In this document: piece after piece, positions 1-6,053 of the stretch | How positions within the stretch are numbered: position 1 is the stretch's first letter | Layout: every line of letters begins with the position of its first letter | NCBI GenBank assembly: GCA_023261915.1 | Contig: JALRFT010000102.1 | Location: forward strand, 1 to 8,471 | DNA from: Acidimicrobiales bacterium | GTDB taxonomy: Bacteria > Actinomycetota > Acidimicrobiia > Acidimicrobiales > Acidimicrobilacustridaceae | DNA length: 8,471 bases | Reading direction: 5' to 3' | Notes under the pieces: generated by a model | What the model saw: only the letters and a program-made list of their open reading frames with translations | The model's database searches: none | What the model was told of the DNA's origin: nothing | Program-made: the position numbers and the translations under genes

Positions 1-340
1 CGCTGGAGGCGGCGTAGGAACGGGCAGTGGGCATGATCAGAGGAGGAGGAATGGGGTCGTCAAACAATACGCCCGCACCGAGGGAGATCAGCCCCCAGAC
101 GATCGGCACCCACGGGCGAGGCCAGCGGCCGGCAGCAATGAGGTCACCGAGGCCCGACACGATGAACCCGGCGGCGATGAACACGGCGAGCGCGAACACG
201 CCGGTGATCGGGCGGAGAATGACGATGATGCCGAGGATGGCAGTGATGGCCCCGATGAGGGCGACCAGCCACCAACGGCGGGCCACGGCCTCGACAGCCT
301 CGGGGTCAAGGCCTGGATCGGCAGCAAGGGGTTCAGTCAT
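1..340 (-). CDS. HdeD/DUF308-like membrane protein, partial (3' end beyond window)
   Basis: The frame opens at an ATG at 340 and stays open to the window edge, giving 113 residues without a stop. Three hydrophobic stretches are visible: about residues 24-42 after an RRWW motif, 45-69, and 77-93. The pattern of charged N-terminus, RRWW, short helices and a G-x-x-D-L-I-A-A turn resembles HdeD/DUF308 proteins, which are small multi-helix inner-membrane proteins linked to acid stress in enterobacteria; their role in actinobacteria is not established. A strong ribosome binding site, GGGAGGA at 346-352, lies 5 bases before the ATG and fixes the start. The last 20 visible residues are proline-rich and less hydrophobic than I would expect for HdeD, so the family call is tentative. 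It lies 93 bases downstream of the membrane-protein gene at 434-805 on the same strand and may be cotranscribed with it. Confidence 0.6.
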   Translation of the reverse strand, partial: MTEPLAADPGLDPEAVEAVARRWWLVALIGAITAILGIIVILRPITGVFALAVFIAAGFIVSGLGDLIAAGRWPRPWVPIVWGLISLGAGVLFDDPIPPPLIMPTARSYAASS

Positions 341-345
341 TGGGG

Positions 346-352
346 TCCTCCC
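346..352 (-). promoter_or_regulatory. Ribosome binding site of the HdeD-like gene
   Basis: GGGAGGA read on the minus strand ends 5 bases before the ATG at 340. It is a near-perfect Shine-Dalgarno sequence and supports this start, although most of the gene lies outside the window. Confidence 0.7.
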
Positions 353-433
353 ATGTCGTGCGACCGATGAGGTCACCGATGCAACGTCCCAACCCTACGG
401 CCCGGTCCCCGGGGCGCAGCGGACCCTCGAGAA

Positions 434-805
434 TCAGCTGACGAGCGAGGCGATATCCATGGCGGACTGCACGATCACCACGATGATGAGCACGATGCCG
501 ATGGATCCGTAGCCCCAGCGCCACTTATGTTCGGCGGCGAAGAAGCGCCGCATGGATTTCACGATGAAGACCACCGAAAGCGCTCCGAGCGCTAGGCCGA
601 GGTAGGGGCCCACTGCGCCAAGACCGAGGATGGGGCCCGCAAGAGGGATCACGATGTAGGTGATGATGCAGCGGATTCCCGAGATCGCAATGGATCCGCT
701 CAGGGCGTTGGTAGCCCCCATGATCGATCCCCGGGGCGCATTGTCGGGGATGAACAGGATGCGGCGCATGACACGATCGGCGGCTGAGCGCTGCGGCGCC
801 TGCAC
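434..805 (-). CDS. Conserved actinobacterial small membrane protein, function unknown
   Basis: The protein is 123 residues. Its N-terminus carries the stretch RVMRRILFIPDNAPRG (residues 12-27), followed by a small-residue-rich segment, hydrophobic helices at about 43-64 and 66-82, the charged motif SMRRFFAAEHKWRWGYG (84-100), and a last helix at about 101-120. I recognise this layout from conserved hypothetical membrane proteins of actinobacteria; no activity is known to me. The chosen start is GTG at 805; the frame is closed by TAG at 845-847 and has no other start upstream. An ATG at 769 is the alternative, but it would remove the conserved residues before RRILFIP. No clear ribosome binding site precedes the GTG. 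It is transcribed away from the Cys-rich gene at 917 and ends 93 bases before the HdeD-like gene, so the two minus-strand genes may share a transcript. Confidence 0.75.
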   Translation of the reverse strand: MQAPQRSAADRVMRRILFIPDNAPRGSIMGATNALSGSIAISGIRCIITYIVIPLAGPILGLGAVGPYLGLALGALSVVFIVKSMRRFFAAEHKWRWGYGSIGIVLIIVVIVQSAMDIASLVS

Positions 806-916
806 GGGCTGACGGGGAGTGTCGATTGAGGCGATCCCCCGACGCTAGATCATCAACGCCACGTCTCCCACCCCAGTTCGCCCCGCGCGAGGTCCGGAGC
901 CGATACCCTAGGGGGT
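806..916. other. Divergent intergenic region
   Basis: This 111-base region separates the leftward membrane-protein gene from the rightward Cys-rich gene and must hold both promoters. The only signal I can support is the CsoR-like dyad at its right end (903-918). For the leftward gene I find no convincing -35/-10 pair and no strong ribosome binding site. Confidence 0.5.
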
Positions 917-918
917 AT
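903..918 (+). promoter_or_regulatory. CsoR-like operator dyad overlapping a candidate -10 and the start codon
   Basis: ATACCCTAGGGGGTAT has two 6-base arms, ATACCC and GGGTAT, around a 4-base centre. This arrangement of AT-flanked C and G tracts resembles operators of the CsoR/RcnR (DUF156) family of copper- or metal-sensing repressors. The hexamer TACCCT at 904-909 fits the TANNNT pattern of an actinobacterial -10 element and would place transcription start at about 916-917, on the A of the ATG, giving a leaderless mRNA. No good -35 is seen, which is common for such promoters. A repressor bound here would block initiation. The resemblance to CsoR sites is from memory of the family; no csoR gene is in the window. 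Confidence 0.5.
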
Positions 919-1090
919 GTGTCAACGGGTGATGTGCAAGAAGTGTGGCAAGGCAGGTTGGGCAGGGTGCGGAGCCCACGTCGAGCAGGTCCTCGGCGAC
1001 GTCCCTGAATCTGACCGGTGTCACTGTGGCGAGCAGACGAAGGCCTCGGGGGCCAAGCGCTCGGTCATCGACCGACTGCTCGGCCGCTGA
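917..1090 (+). CDS. Small Cys-rich putative metal-binding protein (57 aa)
   Basis: This 57-residue frame runs from ATG 917 to TGA 1090. The protein has seven charged-polar flanked cysteines or histidines arranged as MC-x4-C-x2-C, a K-x-GWAGCGAH segment, then RCHCG near residue 35-38 and a basic C-terminal end, DRLLGR. I recognise this pattern (MCxxVxCxxCGK..WAGCGxHVxQVLxxVPxxxRC) from small conserved proteins of actinobacteria and other bacteria that are usually annotated as hypothetical. The Cys/His spacing suggests a zinc-ribbon or metal-binding fold, which is inference. There is no room for a Shine-Dalgarno ahead of the ATG, in line with leaderless translation. The dyad at 903-918 covers the start. 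The coding sequence contains a perfect 6-bp stem with a 3-base loop at 1061-1075 near its end. It converges with the winged-helix gene, 24 bases between stops. Confidence 0.75.
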   Translation: MCQRVMCKKCGKAGWAGCGAHVEQVLGDVPESDRCHCGEQTKASGAKRSVIDRLLGR

Positions 1091-1114
1091 CCGAAGGCGT
1101 TCACTGCAAGCAGG

Positions 1115-1420
1115 TCAGACCCGCACCGATCCGAGCACGCTGAGCAGCTCGCCAATAGTGTGATCGCGCTCGAGCACGTGACGCAGCGGTAGTTCGGGGC
1201 ACAGGGCGTAGTGATTCCGCCGACCGTGTCGGGTCCGAATCACATACCCGCCCTCAACGAGGTCAGCAATGATCGACTGGGCGGCACGTTCGGTGATACC
1301 GACCCGCACGGCGATGTCTCGACCGCGCATGTCGGGTTCACGGGCAATACACACGAGCACGTGGGCGTGGTTGGTGAGAAAAGTCCACGACCCACGCTGG
1401 CCTTTGACGGTGTCACCCAT
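1115..1420 (-). CDS. MarR-like winged helix-turn-helix regulator (101 aa)
   Basis: A single compact DNA-binding domain with no added sensor domain. The first helix is around SWTFLTNHAHVLVCIA (residues 11-26); the helix-turn-helix spans about 32-57 (RGRDIAVRVGITERAAQSIIADLVEGGYV), and the wing is the basic RTRHGRRNHYAL segment at 62-73. The C-terminal LPLRHVLERDHTIGELL stretch (78-94) is also conserved in the actinobacterial relatives I recall, where the family is called MarR-like or simply HTH regulator. The target and any ligand are unknown. The start is ATG 1420, with GGAGGT at 1432-1437 upstream (spacing 11, slightly long). It follows the enoyl reductase stop by 71 bases on the same strand, so it is probably the last gene of the sbtA-fabI unit, and it could regulate that unit; this is inference. 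Confidence 0.85.
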   Translation of the reverse strand: MGDTVKGQRGSWTFLTNHAHVLVCIAREPDMRGRDIAVRVGITERAAQSIIADLVEGGYVIRTRHGRRNHYALCPELPLRHVLERDHTIGELLSVLGSVRV

Positions 1421-1491
1421 GGGTGTCGCACACCTCCGACTCGCTGCATCCGGTCACGATCAGATTCCCCAAGACTACCTGTGGCTCGTCC

Positions 1492-2310
1492 TCAGACCGG
1501 GCTGGCGTCGGCACCCTGAACGGCACTGTGACCACCGTCGACCTGGATCAATTGGCCGGTGACGGCGCGGGCGAGGTCCGAGAACAGGAAGCAGATGGCG
1601 TCGGCAACTGGCGCCGGGTCGTGGGCGTCCCATCCCAGTGGGGCCCGCTCCCACGACTCAAGCAGCGTGGCGAAACCGGGAATGCCCGAGGCGGCACGAG
1701 TGTGCAACGGCCCGGCGGACACAACATTGGCCCGAATCCCCCGCGGCCCGAGGTCGCGGGCAAGGTAGCGATTCGCCGTCTCGAGGGCGGTCTTCATCAC
1801 GCCCATCCAGTTGTAGATTCCCCACGCCCGCGACGAGTCGAAGCTGAGCCCGACGAGGCTCGCCCCGCCCTCACCGGCCAGGTCCGCCACGAGACCCCCG
1901 AGTCGTGCATACGACGACACACTGGTGGCGAACGAGAGATCGAGTCGCTCGGGTACCGCTCCGGCGAAGGGACCGGCGAGCCCATCGGGTGGCCCCCAGG
2001 CAATGGCATGAAGTGCCCCGTCGAGGGTGCCCCCGTGGGCACCCAAGGTGTCGGTGAGCGCCACCCAGTCCGCCTCGTCGGTGACGTCGAGTTGCAGGAG
2101 GGGCAGGCCGGTGTCCCCCACGGTCTCCCGGGCGAGTTCGAGGTCACGGCCTGGAGCGGTCAAGACCACCTCCGCCCCCAGACGCTGGGCAGCGAGTGCG
2201 GTGGCCCACGCAATCGAATCCGAGGTCACGACGCCAGTGATGAGCAGCCGTCGACCGACGAGAAGTCCACCTCCACCACTGATTTCAGAGCCGGCTACGT
2301 CCCGAGCCAC
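1492..2310 (-). CDS. fabI: Enoyl-[acyl-carrier-protein] reductase, InhA/FabI type (NADH)
   Basis: Catalyses the last reduction of each fatty-acid elongation cycle, trans-2-enoyl-ACP to acyl-ACP, in the cytoplasm. The 272-residue protein is a short-chain dehydrogenase fold of typical FabI length. Residues 19-34 (GRRLLITGVVTSDSIA) are the dinucleotide loop of the FabI/InhA type, LDVTDE (74-79) follows, and the catalytic Y-x6-K is Y166-NWMGVM-K173. YNWM and the FDSSRA segment before it (157-162) resemble mycobacterial InhA more than E. coli FabI, as does GPLHTRAASGI (200-210) and the C-terminal DGGH. The usual HSIGF is HAIAW here (101-105), so the Ser that contacts the cofactor in InhA is Ala. 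GTG 2310 is the start: GGAGGT at 2317-2322 sits 6 bases ahead, and no later start fits. The start overlaps the transporter stop by 16 bases, suggesting translational coupling. Confidence 0.92.
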   Translation of the reverse strand: MARDVAGSEISGGGGLLVGRRLLITGVVTSDSIAWATALAAQRLGAEVVLTAPGRDLELARETVGDTGLPLLQLDVTDEADWVALTDTLGAHGGTLDGALHAIAWGPPDGLAGPFAGAVPERLDLSFATSVSSYARLGGLVADLAGEGGASLVGLSFDSSRAWGIYNWMGVMKTALETANRYLARDLGPRGIRANVVSAGPLHTRAASGIPGFATLLESWERAPLGWDAHDPAPVADAICFLFSDLARAVTGQLIQVDGGHSAVQGADASPV

Positions 2311-3269
2311 TTGGCCACCTCCAGATAGATGGGAATGCCGATGGTGAGATTCAACGGAAAGGTGAGTGCCAGCGACGCCGTGACGTACAGACCCGGATCC
2401 GCTCCGGGTAGTGCGATGCGCACGGCAGCCGGCGCGGCGATGTAGGAGGCGCTGGCGGTCATGGCTCCGAGCACGGCCGCGCCACCGACGCTGAGGCCGG
2501 CCAACGTGCCAACGGCTGCACCGAGCGTCCCGAGTACGAGCGGCGCAAGGAGAGCAAACGTCACCAGGCGAGCACCCGCCTGACGGATGGCGGACATGTT
2601 CTCCCCGGCCAACACACCGAGGTCGATGAGGAACAGGACAAGCACCCCGGGGAAGAGCACGATGAACAGAGGCCCGATCTGGGTCTCACCCGCTTCTCCC
2701 GAAATGACACCCATGAGCAGACCGCCGACGAGCAGCACGACACTCTTGCCAGTGAGCGCCTCCCGCAGCCCCTCGCCGAAACCACCAGTCGACGTGTGGC
2801 GATTGGCGATGGCGAGGGCGATGAGGATTCCGGGGATCTCCATGACGGCAACCAGGGCAGGCATGAACCCCTCAGCTGCCATCCCCGCAGCGGCCACGAA
2901 CGACACCGCCGCCGTGAACGTGACCGCGGACACCGAGCCGTAGTGGGCGGCGAGCGCCGCAGCGTTCACCACACTGAAGCGGGCGGCGAACCGCAGGACG
3001 AGGTAACTGCCCACGGGAACGACGGCGGCAAGGACCAGCGTGCCGAGCACCGGTGCGGCGAGGTCCCCCGCCGAAGTCTTGGTGATCGCCCATCCACCCT
3101 TGAGGCCGATGGCCAGCAGCAGGTAGGTGGACAGGAGGGTGGTGACGGCCGGAGGGAATCGCAGATCGCTGCGGATCCGGACCGCGATGACCCCGAGCAC
3201 GAAAGCGAGAACGGCAGGAGCGGTCAGATTCGTCTGCGCCAAGTCCGCGATACCCACCCCAAGCCCCAT
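2295..3269 (-). CDS. sbtA: SbtA-family sodium-dependent bicarbonate transporter
   Basis: A 324-residue polytopic inner-membrane protein of the SbtA family (once DUF897), which imports bicarbonate with sodium; cyanobacterial SbtA feeds the CO2-concentrating mechanism. About ten hydrophobic segments are visible in two inverted halves. The family signatures are AAHYGSVSAVTF (residues 107-118) in the first half and TASASYIAAPAAVRIALPGA (271-290) with ADPGLYVTASLALTFPLN (290-307) in the second, corresponding to the substrate-site region of SbtA. It is shorter than cyanobacterial SbtA (about 370) mainly because the cytoplasmic loop after the first half is short (about 156-172). No SbtB (PII-like partner) gene is in the window. 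The ATG at 3269 has no well-placed Shine-Dalgarno (AGGA touches it); GTG at residue 5 is an alternative. It heads the unit with fabI. Substrate could differ, since non-cyanobacterial members are little tested. Confidence 0.85.
   Translation of the reverse strand: MGLGVGIADLAQTNLTAPAVLAFVLGVIAVRIRSDLRFPPAVTTLLSTYLLLAIGLKGGWAITKTSAGDLAAPVLGTLVLAAVVPVGSYLVLRFAARFSVVNAAALAAHYGSVSAVTFTAAVSFVAAAGMAAEGFMPALVAVMEIPGILIALAIANRHTSTGGFGEGLREALTGKSVVLLVGGLLMGVISGEAGETQIGPLFIVLFPGVLVLFLIDLGVLAGENMSAIRQAGARLVTFALLAPLVLGTLGAAVGTLAGLSVGGAAVLGAMTASASYIAAPAAVRIALPGADPGLYVTASLALTFPLNLTIGIPIYLEVAKWLGT
2317..2322 (-). promoter_or_regulatory. Ribosome binding site that fixes the fabI GTG start
   Basis: GGAGGT on the minus strand, 6 bases before GTG 2310 and inside the end of the upstream transporter gene. 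It justifies a GTG start that overlaps the previous gene by 16 bases; no ATG is available near the N-terminus. Confidence 0.8.
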
Positions 3270-3308
3270 TCCTGATGGCGTCCAAGGGGACGCGCCAGAT
3301 TTCGTCCC

Positions 3309-3337
3309 ACTCTAACGTACGAACTCCGATTCGTAAA
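3309..3337 (-). promoter_or_regulatory. Candidate sigma-70-type promoter of sbtA-fabI
   Basis: Read on the minus strand, TTTACG (3332-3337) and TAGAGT (3309-3314) are separated by exactly 17 bases, each matching 4 of 6 consensus positions. Transcription would begin near 3302, leaving a leader of about 33 bases before the sbtA ATG. The stretch is poorer in GC than the flanking genes. Confidence 0.35.
3318..3335. promoter_or_regulatory. 18-bp dyad between -35 and -10 of the sbtA promoter, possible operator
   Basis: TACGAACTCCGATTCGTA has perfect 6-base arms (TACGAA / TTCGTA) around 6 bases. It sits in the spacer of the candidate promoter, where a bound repressor would block RNA polymerase. A second short dyad, GATTC-N6-GAATC (3328-3343), overlaps it. 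The core CGAAC-N4-ATTCG is one base from the Gram-positive LexA box CGAAC-N4-GTTCG, so a degenerate SOS box is the main alternative; the mismatch is at an important G. Confidence 0.4.
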
Positions 3338-3395
3338 AGAATCTGACCTTGAACGCCCCGACCCAACTAGCCCCAGATGGCGGATGACTCTTCCG

Positions 3396-3417
3396 AGGTC
3401 CGGGACACCCAGGACCT
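3396..3417 (-). terminator. Stem-loop at the end of the hydroxylase gene, probable terminator
   Basis: On the minus strand AGGTCC, a bulged T, GGG, loop TGT, CCC and GGACCT form a 9-bp stem with one bulge, starting within the TAG stop at 3416-3418. There is no U tract after it; GC-rich actinobacteria often use such hairpins without one. It separates the block ending in the hydroxylase from the sbtA unit. Confidence 0.45.
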
Positions 3418-4438
3418 AGCGCACAGCGACAGGTACCGGCGCGTCGGCCGACGTGACATCGGCGTCACGATCGTCGAACCAGGTATCCGCATTGGCCTGG
3501 CGAATCTGATCCCAGTCGAGGGGCACTCGCTCCAGCTCCCAAAAGGTCTGGGGGAAGGACGGCATGCGCCCGATGCCGAGTTCGTCGGGACCGGCGCGGT
3601 CAACTGGCCGATAGAAGGTGCCGAAAACCTTGTCCCACACCGAGGTGATCGCCCCGTAATTCGTATCGCCCTCGCGGTACACCGCCGAGTGATGCCAGCG
3701 ATGCAGATCAGGCGTGGAGAACACGTGGTCGAGAGGACCACTCGAGAGGTCCACGTTGCAGTGCTGCAACTGCCCGTACATCCCCCGCACCGTCTGGTAC
3801 GCAACGGTCTGGTCACGACTCATGCCCAGCACCGACATCACCATCGTCTCAAGCGCCATGTCCACGAACATCTCAAGGCCATGGAATCGGGTGGCGTTGA
3901 ACCAGTAGAGACGCTGAGGGCTGTGATGGACCGAGTGCACCGTCCACGCCGGTCCCCAACGGTGGCCGAGCTGGTGGACACGTGAGTGCACAAGGTCAAA
4001 GGCCAGTACGCCGATCGCCGCACCGACGGGTACCGGCAGGCGATCCACCCGAAGTGAACGCTTGTTGCGGCGCACGACGGGTTCGACCAGTGACATTGCC
4101 GCCACCTGCACGCCGACGGTGGACATGAGGAACGCGGCGTCGGAGACCACTTCACCGGCACCCGGTTGCCAGTCCTGACGATATGGACGGCGGCGCTCGA
4201 TCGCCCACAACAGGCCGTAGAACCCGATCGTCACGGCCGCCGCCGATGCCTGAGCCCGCCCCTTGCCACCCCGCCGCAGTCTTCGGTCGAGAGCAACGGC
4301 TGCTGCAGCACCGACACCGACGAGCGCATGGAGTCCGAGACCGAGCGCCCGGCGACGGCGCGCCTGGCGACGATCCTCGGCAGATGCCGACACGACTGAC
4401 GGGTCATCAGTGTGCTCCACAAAATCAGTCTTCCCCAT
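3416..4438 (-). CDS. Sterol desaturase / fatty acid hydroxylase family di-iron membrane protein
   Basis: A 340-residue membrane protein of the fatty acid hydroxylase superfamily, which uses a histidine-bound di-iron centre to hydroxylate or desaturate lipids. The N-terminal 30 residues are polar and end in a basic run. Hydrophobic segments follow at about 31-50, 65-80, 100-120 and 136-150. The histidine boxes are H151-x3-H155-x3-H159, H168-x2-H171-H172 and H246-x2-H249-H250, with further His at 186 and 226. The NYGAITSVWDKVFGTFYRP segment (260-278) is the usual signature just after the last box. The start is ATG 4438: the frame is open further upstream to 4789, but that stretch overlaps the glycosyltransferase and is compositionally unlike protein, and homologues begin near here. 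TTG at 4441 is possible, and the ribosome binding site is weak. The lipid substrate cannot be told; it follows the glycosyltransferase by 136 bases. Confidence 0.88.
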   Translation of the reverse strand: MGKTDFVEHTDDPSVVSASAEDRRQARRRRALGLGLHALVGVGAAAAVALDRRLRRGGKGRAQASAAAVTIGFYGLLWAIERRRPYRQDWQPGAGEVVSDAAFLMSTVGVQVAAMSLVEPVVRRNKRSLRVDRLPVPVGAAIGVLAFDLVHSRVHQLGHRWGPAWTVHSVHHSPQRLYWFNATRFHGLEMFVDMALETMVMSVLGMSRDQTVAYQTVRGMYGQLQHCNVDLSSGPLDHVFSTPDLHRWHHSAVYREGDTNYGAITSVWDKVFGTFYRPVDRAGPDELGIGRMPSFPQTFWELERVPLDWDQIRQANADTWFDDRDADVTSADAPVPVAVR

Positions 4439-4574
4439 CAAGCCGACCCACCCCCAACCGGGCCCGAACGGCACGGAAACGCTCGTCGGTCGCCGTGCGG
4501 CCCGCTGCCCATCACCGGTGCTACCAGCCGGGGACCTCTGCCCGCACTGCCACATCGGCTGACCGGTATCGGGC

Positions 4575-6008
4575 TCAACGCAACTCGCCGGGGCACTGCC
4601 ACCCCGTGTCAGCCGCCATGAAGTAAACCGCCGCAGTTCGGACATAGCCCACCTGCATAGAGCGGAAGAACCCCTCAGCGTCCCCACTTTCACGCGCCCT
4701 CTCCGCCGCAGCGACGATCTCAACGTCAAAGACCCTGGCGGCGCTCTTGGGATACTCGCCGAAGTAACGAGGGATGAAGAACGCTGCAAACAGCAACGAA
4801 ACTGCGACGCCGACGATCGGGAAGAGTCGCCAGCGTTCGGTGATCACCGCACCCACGAGGCCGAGACCAAGGGCGAGGAAGGCCTGTGCAGGAAACATGC
4901 GCAGCGCGTGGGGCAGCGCTTCATTGGTGGCTGATGCCGAGAGCAGCACGGTGAGCACCCCGGCGGCCACCATCACCAGGTAGACCCGCGGCACCCCCAC
5001 ACCCACCGACCGGCGAAGGACGAGGGCAATGGCCACTGGGGTGACCACGACAAGGAGCACCTCGAGCCAGCCGAGTTGCCCAACGATCTGGGTGCTGTGG
5101 CGCTGATTGGGGTCACCGCTGAACAACAGGAAGTCTGGGCTGAGGTGCTTGAAGACGTTTCCGATCACCAGACCAATTGCGGCAGTAATGCGCGCCACCC
5201 CCGAGGCAGGAAGGCTGGGGTCGGAAAACACCGACGTCTCTGCAGCGCGACTCCAGAGCCTCGCCCGGCCACCATCGACCAATACCGGTATCGCAGCAAG
5301 GAAGAACCCAAGCCCGGCAGAGACCAGTACGACGCGATCAACGAGATGGCGACGGATGAGGACGGCACCGATCAGGACCAGCATGACGACGGCTACGAGT
5401 CGTGTGTGGTTCACCACGGCAGCCGAGGCCACGAGCAGCGACCCTCCGAACGCCTCGAACCACCGAGGTGGTCGGCGCAACCCGCCCCTAGTGAACAGCC
5501 ACAGGCCCGTCATGAGCAAGGCCACGCCGGTGATCGCCGAGTTGCCGAAGGCGAGGCGACCGAGCGTCCATGACCACGGGGAAACGGCCCCGATCAGAAG
5601 CGTCCACGCGGCCACCCGATTGCCAAGAAAGTTTCGGGCGACGCCGGCCGTGGCAACCACCCCGATGACGGAGAGCAAGGCTTCGAAACTGCGGAGTGCC
5701 GCAGGCGAATCACCGAACACCGTGATCCACCCCAGCCCCGGATAGATCCACAGCGGCGTCCAGAACGCGTTCGCCGGACCGATCCCGATGGAAGAGATCA
5801 ATGGCCACGCCTGACCACCGGCATCGGCACCGGTGTACTTAAGACAGACCAGTTGAGCCGAGGCGATAGCCTCGTCTTCGTAGAACCCTGGCGGGCTGAT
5901 ACCAAGTCCCAAGAACCGTGCCACGAGGGCCGCAACGGCTACCGCGACGATCAGGACAACCGTGGCGTCACCGACTCGTATCGATCGCCCACCTAGGGCT
6001 GTCGTCAC
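4575..6008 (-). CDS. GT-C fold membrane glycosyltransferase (GT39/GT83-like)
   Basis: A 477-residue polytopic protein with roughly ten to eleven hydrophobic helices. Such enzymes take sugar from a polyprenyl-phosphate donor and transfer it to protein or lipid outside the membrane. The first extracytoplasmic loop holds the acidic GFYEDEAIAS motif (residues 41-50, E44-D45-E46), the expected GT-C catalytic site after the first helix (about 15-35). FGNSAITGVALL (154-165), SGDPNQRHS (297-305) and PHALRMFPAQAFLALGL (366-382) are also typical of bacterial members of this group. The C-terminal region from about 415 is a short soluble tail. The start is GTG 6008, 45 bases after the stop of the reductase ORF; an AGGGA-like site lies close upstream. 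No other glycan-biosynthesis gene is visible, so acceptor and sugar are unknown. Confidence 0.85.
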   Translation of the reverse strand: MTTALGGRSIRVGDATVVLIVAVAVAALVARFLGLGISPPGFYEDEAIASAQLVCLKYTGADAGGQAWPLISSIGIGPANAFWTPLWIYPGLGWITVFGDSPAALRSFEALLSVIGVVATAGVARNFLGNRVAAWTLLIGAVSPWSWTLGRLAFGNSAITGVALLMTGLWLFTRGGLRRPPRWFEAFGGSLLVASAAVVNHTRLVAVVMLVLIGAVLIRRHLVDRVVLVSAGLGFFLAAIPVLVDGGRARLWSRAAETSVFSDPSLPASGVARITAAIGLVIGNVFKHLSPDFLLFSGDPNQRHSTQIVGQLGWLEVLLVVVTPVAIALVLRRSVGVGVPRVYLVMVAAGVLTVLLSASATNEALPHALRMFPAQAFLALGLGLVGAVITERWRLFPIVGVAVSLLFAAFFIPRYFGEYPKSAARVFDVEIVAAAERARESGDAEGFFRSMQVGYVRTAAVYFMAADTGWQCPGELR

Positions 6009-6053
6009 GAGTCCCTACCCATGTGACTGACCCAGGCCGCCCGGCGGTCCGGA

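Noticed and set aside
404..425. Inverted repeat GGTCC / GGACC downstream of the membrane-protein gene
   Set aside because: The arms are 5 bases with a 12-base loop that contains its own CCCCGGGG; no U tract follows and such repeats arise easily at this GC content.
1423..2328. Long open frame on the plus strand (301 codons) across the enoyl reductase gene
   Set aside because: It is antisense to a clearly identified fabI, its translation is rich in Gly, Arg and Pro with no fold or motif, and long antisense frames are expected in GC-rich coding DNA.
2796..3275. Plus-strand frame of 159 codons opposite sbtA
   Set aside because: Its translation is a low-complexity run of His, Arg, Glu and Gly, typical of the shadow of a hydrophobic protein gene on the other strand.
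4439..4789. Upstream extension of the hydroxylase frame to 4789 (117 extra codons)
   Set aside because: The extension overlaps the end of the glycosyltransferase gene, its composition is Arg/Ser-rich without any family resemblance, and hydroxylase homologues begin close to ATG 4438.
6007..6022. Five-codon leader frame (ATG at 6022) whose stop overlaps the glycosyltransferase GTG
   Set aside because: Too short to distinguish from chance; no ribosome binding site or conserved peptide can be shown.
6028..6050. Possible hairpin (CCGC-CGG-GCGG core) between the reductase ORF and the glycosyltransferase
   Set aside because: Only a 4-bp perfect core, a mismatch in the outer stem and no U tract; only 45 bases separate the genes, so read-through is as likely.
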